The notes under the pieces were generated by a model. That model saw nothing but the letters and a program-made list of their open reading frames with translations, was not told the DNA's origin and made no database searches. The position numbers and the translations under genes are program-made. A stretch of DNA of 64,000 bases from Dreissena polymorpha (lineage: Eukaryota > Mollusca > Bivalvia > Myida > Dreissenidae), in the NCBI RefSeq assembly GCF_020536995.1, contig NC_068366.1, positions 18,995,299-19,059,298 of the forward strand, in the 5' to 3' direction. This document shows, piece after piece, positions 1 through 12,500 of the stretch (its first letter is position 1; each line of letters opens with the position of its first letter).

Positions 1-29
1 TAAGTGTGTTGCGTGCAATATAAATGACC

Positions 30-245
30 CACGCTCTTGGGAAACCGGGCTAAATGCATTTGCGTAAAGTATCTTCCCAGATAAGCCTATGCAGTGCGCA
101 CAGGCTAATACGGGATGGTACTTAACACTTTGAGGAAATTGTCCGTTTGAATGATTTTCCCTGATAAGCCTGTGCGGACTGCACACGGTAGTATGGGCCG
201 ATATTTTTTAATGCGCTGGCATGAAGTCCTGTTTTCCAAGATCGC
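30..245. repeat. TIR repeat of molluscan type
   Basis: The left arm (gacccacgctcttgggaaac) and the reverse complement of the right arm (gagtcgcgatcttggaaaac) are related. Inside are two inverted blocks built on gataagcctgtgcg and gcgcacaggcta. Layout and size suit a non-autonomous DNA element. I recognise the style as common in bivalve DNA but cannot name the family. Confidence 0.55.
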
Positions 246-491
246 GACTCATTTTTTTTTAAACAACTGACAAAAATATGGTCTATGATAAATTTATGAA
301 TATGCCAGTTGAAATCATTTACTATTGTTTTCTTATATAGCCCAATCTACCAATATAACGTCTATGAAGTATGTTATCTTTCTCAGCAGTCTTTTATTCG
401 ATAAGAAACGACAAGAGTATTATATGCATTAACTATTGCAAATAAGCAAGCGCATTTGCTATAAAATGTAAAATAACATCCAATGTTTCAG

Positions 492-583
492 ATAAATGAA
501 ACAGTTGCGGAAGTAAAGACAGACACAGAATGTATCCATGCGGTTATATTACAAGTCGCAAATTCACAAGCGGGATGTAGCTG
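492..583 (+). CDS. Copy 1 exon, N-terminal segment
   Basis: Follows acceptor tttcag and ends at donor TG|gttag, phase 0 in and phase 2 out. It encodes INETVAEVK and ends AGCS plus a split codon. Copy 3 has the counterpart at 51680-51583 with the same phases and a matching PGCHL end. That agreement is why it is taken as an exon rather than a chance ORF. Confidence 0.6.
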
Positions 584-3500
584 GTTAGATTGTTTTATCG
601 TTGTTTACACCGTGTTCCTATCATACAGTTTAATGTTTAAACCATTTATATCCATACTCATCGGCGTTTTTCTTGTGCCATGCTATAAATGTTATTGTAA
701 AAAAGTAAAATAATGAATGTGAAGTAATATATTTTCGCAGTGTTTTAATACAAATGCATAATACGTGTATTGGATAGTTAAAGTACACATGCAATATGTA
801 CGTTTACCTGTTGATTTTATACTGGTTATACCTATTTTGCAGCAAAGATAAAATAACTGAATTCAAGAAAGGTAACGTACTACAATTACATAAAAAAACT
901 ATAGAAAAATGCTCAATCTAATAGTCGCATAAGCCATTTTGGCTGATTGGTGGCATATGATAGGGCGATATATGAAGCCAATAAACTTGTTTGGACATTC
1001 TGCTGTCTGAAACTCATACAATAAACTCAAATAAGAATTGATTAGTATATAAACATTATAAAGGACTTAAGGGCTATTTTAGGAAAGATATTATAAAATG
1101 ACAATTGTTGAGACTTCAGTTAGTTTTAGTGGTTTATGAAAATTGACTCATATGGCTAATTTCCATTAAGGTTATTATTATTAGTAATGTTGATGTGTTT
1201 TGATGTAATTTTCTATTGATGTAAGTATTAAAAATATAGATCTATTGCAAATATTCGAACACCAATGGAATATCATCATTATGTATGGAAATTGAACCCG
1301 ATCATTTGCGTGAAAAAGGTTGCGCTACCCGCGACGCGTAAGTGTTGGATACTGTTAAAAGTAAGATATGTTAACTATTTGTTTATTGCATATTAGATAA
1401 TATTGTTCTCCGATGGATTTGGATTGCTTGTAATTTTGAAAACACTGTGACAAGCATGTTTAACATAAGTATACTGTTTCTTTTAAGTGAACATTTAATT
1501 TAAAGCATAACGATTTTTCAACAAATATATTAATAAAATTACAAATGAGATCATAAGCTTTGCTGCTACTTTATTTTTTTAAACACTCATTGCATAATCA
1601 ACAGCCCAATTTAAATTTTGGTCAAAACAGATCTTGACGCTGTGAAAGAAAGGTTGTCAAAAAAGGATGAAGAATACCGGCAAGTAAAACAGAAACGTGA
1701 CGAGGTAAAGAGTGCAAGAGCAAGACAACTGGATGAACTCTCCACACAACTTGAACATATTCAGAGTAGCATAGGAGCCATGGAACGCAACCGACCATTG
1801 GGTACAGGGTCAGGCAGCGAGTATGAAGCAACAATACGTTCAACAGAAAGTGCTACATCAGTGTCAGATTTCGGAGCAAGTTCGCTATCACTGAAACCGG
1901 AGAAACATACAAACCGTGAGTTTTGTCGTATTTTATGTGTTAACATAATTTTTTGTACACCAATAATATTGATAATTGTTCGGTTGAAGAGTTTCAGCAA
2001 CATTATTTTTTGTTAAGGACGTAGAAGCAAAGTAACGATGGTTTTCCGCTATCAATCAATGAGTTGTTATTTAATATCCGTAAATATAGTGTGTGTATTT
2101 TGAATCGTTTGATTGTCATGAACCATGTACGGCCAAATTGGAATAGTTATTATGTTAAATGATATGTAACATGTATCTATGCAAACAGTCATAATTATGT
2201 ATGAGTGAAGATACGCTTTTTATATTCTCTTATTTTAACACGTTAATCAATTTTCTCGTAACAAATTTTCAAGCCAATCATGCATTTATCGAGAACAGCT
2301 CTTGATTTCTTCTGAATCATGGTTCATAAAAGTTAATCATGATTAATTATCAATATGAGTTCATCAGCTTATTTTGGATGAATCGTGAACATTTTAGTGT
2401 TAATTAACTGTCCTTGATTAAAACTTGTGAAATAAAGATTATGATTACATTATCATATGATGCAAATCATGAACTGTTATCAAATCTTGTGATATGAAGA
2501 TCACTTATTCAATATCAATCTATACGTACCTTGGAATGTTCATGAAAAGCTCTTAATGTGTTCTTTAATCAGTATGATAAACATATAAGCATTTATTCAA
2601 AATGAGAATGATTAACACTTTCTTAATTTACGACGACCATCTAGAATTCATAAAATCTCCTTAATTTTTCCCATGAGAAATGCAGTTCTGAATGTAATTG
2701 GTATTTCAAACTAATACGGAATGGTTCGAGAAAACTATTGGGGTAGATCTTGCATTTTTATTTTGAATTTATATACGTTCCTCAAATAAGTTTGATTCTT
2801 AAATTAATGAGGAATATTCAAGAATAAGTGAACTCTACTGAATCTGCGAAATGCAGTTAATGATTTTATGACATATCAAAGCCAATAAAGATTGGTGTCA
2901 GAACAATTACTGAACATAAAATTGGTAAACATGTAATGTATGGATGGTGATGGATGATGATCATATTTATGATTCTTTATATATCGACTGTAAAATTCAG
3001 CTAATTATTTTATGAGCATTTCAAACAGAGGATGAACTGTTCGTGAATATTACTTTACTTTATCATGTGTGTGTATCTTGAAGATTTTAAATGTTTGAAA
3101 GTTATAATGTTTGAAACGTATAATATTATTATATTAACAATATAATCTGCACTAGAATAACAGAACAATTACAACTATTCGGACATGGACATCAAGCTTT
3201 TTGTCATCATAAGTCATAATTTGTATCAATATGATATAACTGTATCATCATCCATCATCATCACAATCAGAAGTTCATAATAACATCACTGTTTGTGCAA
3301 ATTTATTTATTTGTAGAAATCATTTAATTTCCTTCAACTCGCAATTTTAGACCAAACAACGAAACAAATCCAAAATTATTCCAGCCATCATTTGATGAAT
3401 TTTTGCATTTAAAAGTTGAGTTTTTATGTTTCGTTTAACAACTAATAGAAATTAATAAATAACGAGTAATTTATGTATGAGAAACGGACGTGGTCTTTTA

Positions 3501-6500
3501 ATTGCTGAAAAAAAGGATTTGTAATTGTTGCCCATTCGATTAATACATATTTTCATAGACGTCTGCGTTAAACAGCAGTCTGAAAGACGGAATTCGATGG
3601 ATGTAGAAAAATGGCAACTTCTGGGGAGACAAGAAATAGAAAGGGGTAGGTAACAACAGAAAATATTTTCGTTGAATTTTGATAACAATGGCAACGTCTA
3701 GGAGACATGGGCTAGACAACGTTATGTAATAATACAATAACCAGTAAAATACATTCATAACTTGCCTGTGAGCTAAAAGTAAATATAATGTGTTTTGTTA
3801 TACAGCATTTAAGTTCCGAATATTCATGAGAGTCTTCATTTACATTTATTGCGTGTTGAGTGCGGATACATTCAGTTTCCTTGATGCCTCGTCCGTCTGG
3901 CGGCTACCACACTGTTTTGCTGCTGGACATATCAGAAAGCATGGCGTCAGGGGACTCTTGGAAAAAGGTCAACACATTCGTGAAAGATTTCCTTTCTGGT
4001 ATGCTCCTTGCACTCATCCTGTGTTCAGTATTTTATTGTGAGTTTTAAGTTTTCTTATAATGATGTTGAATAGAAAAAAAACTCATGGATTTAAAAAAAC
4101 ATAATAATGTTTTATTAAATGCTAACTGATGACATTGTGCACATTATTTGGAAAATAAGTTCCTATATTTTTTTTACAAATGACTATGGACACCGATGTA
4201 ATACCGACAAATATTTTCACCGAAAATAGAAACAAGGCGTTCGGGAACGCCCCTTAAGAGAGTATATGACTATTGGCAATATCTTAAAGCAACAAACAAC
4301 TTTGCTAATTATGAAATTTATATTTGAACCAATATCTCCATATAAACATCTACCTATATGAAACTGCACAAACCGAAGCAATGTTAAAGCCAACTAATAA
4401 AACAACGTTTGATATTCATGTGATTAAGAACAAACTAGAATTTGCCGGTTTTGCAATACATTGCTGAGAAATTAAACATCAAAGTTGTATATATATGAGA
4501 ATTCTTTAATATGCATCATATTAAGTATATGTCAATCACTATCAAAATCGAAACAGGTTTAGAAGAACACTCCTTACTGTATCAGCCATCACGACATGTT
4601 GATGAGCATGTAAGCCTCGTCACGTTTGGACACCAAACACACGTGGAGATACCGATGACAAAAGATTTCAAACAGATCAGAAATAAGATAGGCAAGTTAT
4701 ATTTTAATGTAAAAACTTGTTGCTAAGTAAAGTTTCAGTATTGCTGCTTATTTGTGTCACAGCGTAGGCTATACAATATCATATTTATACTTTTTTATGT
4801 TTAGGCGCTTAAATTAAGCTGCACTTAATGTAAGATATTTAAACTATTTTTGAACGAGTACCACATACGTTTTATTCCGGTCTTTCTCCAGGATTCTGCT
4901 AGTGCGCAGGGGCAAAGACCCACCGTTGTCAACTTGATGGTTGTTTTCGTTTCACGGGTCTTATTATAATTTTTGTTCATAACTTTAGAGTTAAATCCAG
5001 AACCAAACTATGATATTGAGAAATTTGGACACAGTTGATTTGGAAATTTAGGCACAAAACCCTGGGGGAAAAGCCTGCTATTAAATATGCTATTGTAAAA
5101 AAGTACATTTACGTCTTAAAACGAGCATACGCTTAATTAGAAATATTTTATATCAAATTAGTTAACAACGGTGATGAAATAAACTAAAATTACAATTTCA
5201 GGAGAAAATCGACGAAATTAGAGTTACATACAAATAAAACTTATTTTGTTTTGTACTGTCGGAAACTCGATTATGTAAACAAAACATTTACATAATTGGG
5301 AAAACACCAATATTGTTTGTTCTATATATGTACATGAGGTAACGTGACGATGTCGGTCTTAACTTGGTTGTTTTGAATTGTACTGAAATGAACAATATTT
5401 GAATTAATGGCACTAAAAAGTTTCTGCAATTTATTTAAATTCATCGTTCATATTCCTGTATTTGTTTGTGATCACACAAATAAAATACTGAAAATAAAAT
5501 AGTCGCTTTAAATAATGCACTTAGAGTGTATGTGATTTAGATCGATTTGTTTTCCTCATGACAGATGAGATTGAGTTAGGCGGCCCAAGTCCTCTTGTCG
5601 GAGGTCTGCTCGTCGCACGTGCAGTTTTATTGTCGGTTCAGAGTGAGTGTATTAATATTTTCTGTAGACAAAATGTGTTACTGGTTATAAATAATCATAT
5701 TGCTTACTTAAAGATAAACTACTAATAATATTAGTTTTTCGTACAAGTGTTATTTGATGATTTGTATGGACTCAGGTTTTGTTATTTTCTAATTTCTTTT
5801 GATGAGATGTAATTTTGAAGTTAATACCTATATTTTCTATGATGAAACTTCACGGAATAGCACTGTTAGGATATAGTAAAGAAATAGTATGAGTAACAAA
5901 CAATTGCATGTAAATTCGTGAGATCATTATATGATTTGCTTCTTTGTAAATCATATTTTTGCAAATGTGTATATTATTTCGGAAAGATAGAAAGATATAT
6001 TTAGATAGATTTATTCCAGTATAAAAATACATGTAGCATGGTACACAACATCATTAAAAACAATTAACACATTATAAAATACAAATGCAAAATATCACAG
6101 ATCAGCTAAAAGACTAGAGCTTAAAAGCAACTTGACAGCAATCATTTTGGTAAAAAATACATAACTATTGCTTATTTTTATATCATGTATTAACATATAA
6201 AATTGGTGGATCAAATATTAATAAATATCTTTGTGTACAAGGGCATGTACTCACATACCTAGGATAGCACAAAAAAGGAATGTGGTCCTGGTGATGATGA
6301 CATGTCCTAGCAAGACACAACAGATTTGTTCTTAAAGATGGTAAACTTAGCAAATTAACATTTTATTAAAAATACACACCATTTTTATATTAAAAACATC
6401 ACAGGGAGATAACAGGCTTTATTAATAAAACTACGAGTTATTTAAAATAAGCTTTTTTACTGCAACCTTAAATGTCTGTAAGTTGGGGGAAGGAATCTTT

Positions 6501-9500
6501 AATTTCAATTGGTAAGCTGTTCCATAAAGAACATCCCTTATATGAGAAGGACTTTTTGCCAAACCCTTTTATTTTCGGGATACTGAAACATGACCATATG
6601 CTAAATCTATTATTATGGTTATGAACAGTACTGGCTAGTATAAAATTCTCATTCAAGTAAGTAGGGGCAGAACCTGAGTGTATTTTAAAAACTTGGTTAA
6701 GAATAATAGGATATACTAGTTCAATGGTTATTTAAACTTGTATGCCTTATTAGCAAAGCATATACTTTGCAGATCCTCCTGTTTGTATCAACAATGTAAG
6801 TATGCATCATAAGGTCATTGTTATAACGGATGGACAGCCAACGGAGATGTCGCTGTACAGTGGACCAGATGTAGTAGACGAAACCAAACTTGACGAGGTA
6901 AAACAATAAACAAATACAAAGCGTTTAGTCCTGGAATTGACAAATAATTATAAAACACTACATATTTATGTAATTAAAATCGTTCAGCGAAATAAGCACC
7001 TATTGTTTTGTTCTTTATATTATTGAGTCTTTATATGTTGTTTTTTTATCATACACTGTTTCATACTGAATATTGTAATTGTTGGTTTATTCAAGATACA
7101 TTAGACATTACAGTCCATGAGTACACATGTATGTTGAATATATTTATACAAACAAAATGCATGCAAGTGGTCATCAATAAATGCTAGTTCATGGCATTAT
7201 TGATCATATACAAAATATATTATGTTCTATACATACATTGTTAAAAGAAACATATATTTCGACATAATGTTAACGTAAAAAGCGCTATTGTAGGATATGG
7301 CAAACATTGTGTGGATATTAGACACTCTAAACGATGCCAAGATGTCGGTATTCTTTGTTGGAGTGCCTGATTGCGCCACCGTAAGTTCATACAATTAAAC
7401 AAATATGGAATGAGTCATATGCTGAACGTCAATATTGATTACAATTTAGAATATCCACATGTATCACATTTACACTTTCAAAATAAATTGTATACTTTTT
7501 CATTATGAAGGTTATATTAAGTGGCATACCTTTAAAATTTGTAAAATTTGTTTACATATATGACTCCGATGAGTTCTGAATACGTGTGGTTAGATTTTAG
7601 CAACACAATTTGTTTCATTTTGAAAGATATTACATCACTATCGTAACGACTATCTTATTAATGGTTTTGTGCTCTATGTTGCGATGATCATGCTTGTGTT
7701 TTCAAAATAAATGTGTTCATACTTATTCACGAGAGTGGTTTGGAGTTAAGTGCAATTAGCCTTTAACAAGAAATCACAGCAAGTGTTTTATTTTGCTCGA
7801 TGAAATGCACGATTGACCTATTCTTAGATATAACCCATATTATAAAAAAAGATATACAGGACAATGACCGTAAAAACAAGGGTTCATCGCATGTGATGTT
7901 TGACTCGAGTATAATGCATTTACCCAAACAACAAATTCCAAAATTATCGCAACTCGATACGTATGCATGTATTTGGATGTGATAACCGTTTGTTCCAGAC
8001 ATTTTTCTCGTGTATCCGATCGGATGAGCCATACACAAATGTATTTGATTGCAATGAAGGACGCAGATTAGCCAGGCGCAATTATCTTTGTGTAAGAAGC
8101 CATTTTTTTCTGGTTTATACTTCATGCATGTTTTATTAACATTTTCTGTCAACTTCTAATAGTAGTGTGTTGACCTATGTATTCCGGTGTCTACGATTCA
8201 GCGTAACGCTAAACAACTATTATGTTTTAGACACAAAAGGTTCACGACGAACAGTTTGGCAATTTAGAGAATTCTGACGGAAATTTGACACCAGAGGATA
8301 AAGTAAGAAATGTTTGTTATATGGTTAAATTATTTATATTTGGTCGGTCTATCGTAGAGGACTTTTCAAATGTGAATGCAATGAGATAAATTCCGTTGTT
8401 TACAATTAGTCCCATGCAGGCAGTCAGCCCTAATAATTACATGACAATAAACTTGTCTATTGTTATGAGTTGTTAGAAACTCTCCCTTTTCATCACATGC
8501 AATTTAACAAGTTCAGTATTTTGAAGAATTTTTAAACACTACCCCAAGTGGAAAATATATCTGAAACAATGTGTCAATGAATTTAACTTCAATAATTCAT
8601 GCAATACAATCTAGATACTAGTTAATCTAGTCACACAAACCACCAAATAAAAATACAAATGTTTATATTTCACTGTAATAAAAGAGCTGAAATTATTTCA
8701 ATGAAGTGTTGATCATTTATTGTCTTTTATCCGGCGGGTTTAACATTCATTATCTAGAAAAACACAATATACACTGATCCTGAAGGATTTTAACAATTGT
8801 TACAATTAGCGCTAATTTTTAAAAGTCTACCTCAACAAAATTAAGGGTATCGATACAGCGTTACTGCATACACGTTTTACAGGAAATGTCAAGTATCAGT
8901 ATGATGTACTCCTCTTTGTTCATCATCTCTATTTATCTGAATTGCGTTGATCATACTGGATACTAATGTTGTTCATGTCATTGTAAATTCGGTCTTAAAA
9001 CAATGGTCATAATAATTTAACCACGAAATAAACTTAAATTAATCCCCAACGAATAATAATTATTTTTGCTGTTTATGAGATAAACAGACATACGAACATA
9101 AACAATTTATTTACGTATATCAAGAATTCTAGCACGGCACGCGACTTGTTTTCTATAGACAAAGAAGGAAAACAAGTTTGGGTTATTCTGCAATAAATTA
9201 TGGGCGGAGCTTAATGTTTCGGAAATAGACCCGAATAAAAAAAAGAAAATATTGCAGTATAATGCACATGCTAAAACCCGCTCTAAAAGAAATGTAATAA
9301 ATGTAGCATGTATATAAATGTAATGAAACAACAAATTGTATATTTGGTGATAAGTGGCATAACCACGCCTGCAAAGAATGTTATTTGTTAAGAAGTGTAA
9401 TTAAGAAAACATATATAGCATGTCAGCTTTTCAGTAGCATCAATAAACGTTACGTCATTAAGTTTCTACGATTGTTCTTCTCAATGAAAGTGACGTCATT

Positions 9501-12500
9501 TGCAAAATATTAATGAATGAAAACGACGTCATTGTTTGCGCAATTCAATGATGTCACTAAATAGTTAACATTTTACTAAGAAGGGCGGAGTATTGAAAAA
9601 TATAGTACACGTCCAAAAGCTTGAACCAAATAAATCAGAATCGTGTTAGAATCGAAATAATATTTTTCTATGATGGTTTATTGTCGAATAACCCACAGTA
9701 AGGAGTATAGATGCGTGTCATCAAATCACTCGTGCTTCGCACTCGTAATTTAATTCCCACGCATCTATACTCCTTACTGTGGGTTATTCGACAACAAACC
9801 ATGAGCGAAAATTATTATTTCTTAAATAGATTACAGATTAAAATGTAAAACAATATGTGTTTGTGAAACACTATGTCCCCTCATATATTTGACCTTTGAT
9901 CTTGAAGGATGACCTTGACCTTTCAACACTCAAAATGTGCAGCTCAATGAGATACACTTGCATGCCTTTCAAAGTTCTAGTATATATATAATGAGCGATT
10001 TTGACACATATATTGGACCTTTGAACTTGAAGGATGACCTTGTGCTTGACCTTGAAGGATGACCTTATGCTTGACTTTTTTCTACTCAAAATTTGCAGCT
10101 CAATGAGATACACATGCCTGCCAAATATGAAGTTGCTATCTTCAATATTGCAAAAGTTATTGCAAATGTTAAAGTTTGACGCAAACAAACAAACAGACAG
10201 GGTTAAAACAATATTTCCCCCAGTAAAGACTGGGGGACATACTAACTTATATGCATTTACTGTCTAGTGTTTTATATTATCGCAAATGAATGTCTCATAA
10301 ATTCAACAGCTATTTTATAGCATTCTTCTTTAGACAGATATTTGTGACATTTTGACAACAACGCATAAACATGTCGCGGATGCAAACGCCGCAAGCGAAT
10401 ATCGTAGTCCTGGTATGTATCTGGAGAGCAACTGCAAAACTCTGCCCATCATTGGTTCCCGCGTTCGCAGAGGACCCGACTGGAAGTGGGATAACCAAGA
10501 CAGTAATGGTGTTGGGACAGTGGTTGGACATTGGGACAATGGTAAATGAAACTGAGAAATTATATTTGTTCATCTTTTCATCTTAAAATGTGTACAGGTG
10601 ACCATGGCAATATCTACAAATAAGTACTCGAGGGTGGTTCTTACTAAAATATATACTAGTGTTGAATATGAATTAAACTCAATAGCTCAAATATACTAAA
10701 AGACAAATGTTATTTTGAGATATGGTGTTTTTTTCCTCTATGGTGTTGGTCACAAATTACTTAGAGTAAACCTAATTATTTGAGATCGATTGCATGGAAA
10801 GCCTAAGGCTTATATAATCGCTTTCGAGTCCGTTTCCCGGGCCTTGAAACAGTACTTGATGTCTTTGCAAGAGATCTAAAGAACGCTCCCACGGTGGGGA
10901 TCGAACCCGTGACCTCCCGGTCGCTAGGCGGACACCATATCCATTACACCACAGCGACCACTTATTACTTGACTACTTACTACCTAGAGGATTATAACAA
11001 TAATTTGTTTTCCTGTGATAACCAGTCGTTTTAGTACTCCTGTTTGAAAGCATGCAACTTCATGAAGAGCGTAACATTTGTTTTTCAAGTTCTGCCAACT
11101 TTTAGGATTGTTCAGCTGTTGACTTTTTATACAGTTAATGTCTATTTTTATAACAATCATTTAAAAAAAGATGTCAAAGATGTACGTTACACCTCATGTC
11201 AAATGCATTCGGTGATAATGCACAGCTTTTGATAATTGTGCATACGCAAATGAATCAAAGTACCGTTTTGCAAACAGAATTCAGCACAATCTAACACAAA
11301 AGGATCACTATTTGTTCTGTGCTTGTTTTACAAAGAAATACAGGTGACTGTGGAGTGGGACGTCAAACTACCTGGTGGTAACCTAGGGTACCGATATGGC
11401 TTAGGACGATTCGATCTTCTCATTGTCGACGAGGTTCGACGCCTTCAGCCCGGGGAATTAATGGCAGTCGGTTGTCAAGTGAAAACTGGTAAGCTACTGT
11501 GACTGACGCTTTTAATATACATTCCGCCATGGTCATATACATATCCATGTATATTAATTGTGATGTTAACAGTTTGATTAAAACTTAGTTCTGATTAAAA
11601 TAAGAGTTCATTAAATGCAAAAAAAACTAATCTGCATTTACCATCGAAATATAAAAGATACATACCAGCAGAAATATATCCCCAACAACAGGCGTTAAAA
11701 TATATAGGAAATATACTTTTATGCAGTTTATTCATTAAAGTATGAAAACTATATAATTAATGTTAGAACAACCTTTACAGAAGACTGTTTTGTAAAATTC
11801 AAAGGAATATATATATATTCAGGCTGTTTACACATTGTTTTAGTTACATCTGTTCTCGTTTTAGTCTACATAACTTGTTGTTATTTACTGAAAATGATAT
11901 TAATAAAAAATGGAGTATTGTTTGTTGTGTTATTGTTTTAGGTCGACATGGTAAATTTAGAAATGTCCATGCGTGGAACAAGGGTGTTGTTGTTGAAATG
12001 AAACCACCTAAAGCACGAGTAAGAATAATATTTTACATACACTTGACATAAATTCTAAGCGTCCAGTTTATACATAATGGTTCCGGGGTAACAATTATTT
12101 ATATTTTTATATATTTTGTTTAAGTTAATTGACTCAGTAACTGTTGATTGAGAATATGAAACAAGATTTTGATTCAATCAAGATAGTCAAGCGGAACGGT
12201 GAACTTGATATCTATTTTGAGACAATGAAAGAAGTGATACTGTGTAATGTGTATACGAATGCGTTGTAATGCATTGATTGTAAGATATATTATTCAAACA
12301 AGAGAATATATTTTAGTGATGATACATATTGTCGAGCCGTCGGATTTCTTGAACTTTTGATTGAAAGTTATGATTTCCGTCGTCATCAAAATCGATACTT
12401 CATCTAGGTTTTGCTTCGGGAAAATCCTCCTACCTTCACCATCGCTATACTAAATAAATGCGCACTAAAGTGGCAAATCGACAACCAACGGCCTTTAGTC

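Noticed and set aside
7763-8152. 129-codon minus-strand frame in copy 1 intron
   Set aside because: No domain, no splice context and low-complexity residues; probably chance.
10310-10573. Frames antisense to or shifted from the MIB exon
   Set aside because: Shadows of the exon 10334-10541, which has clear homology in its own frame.
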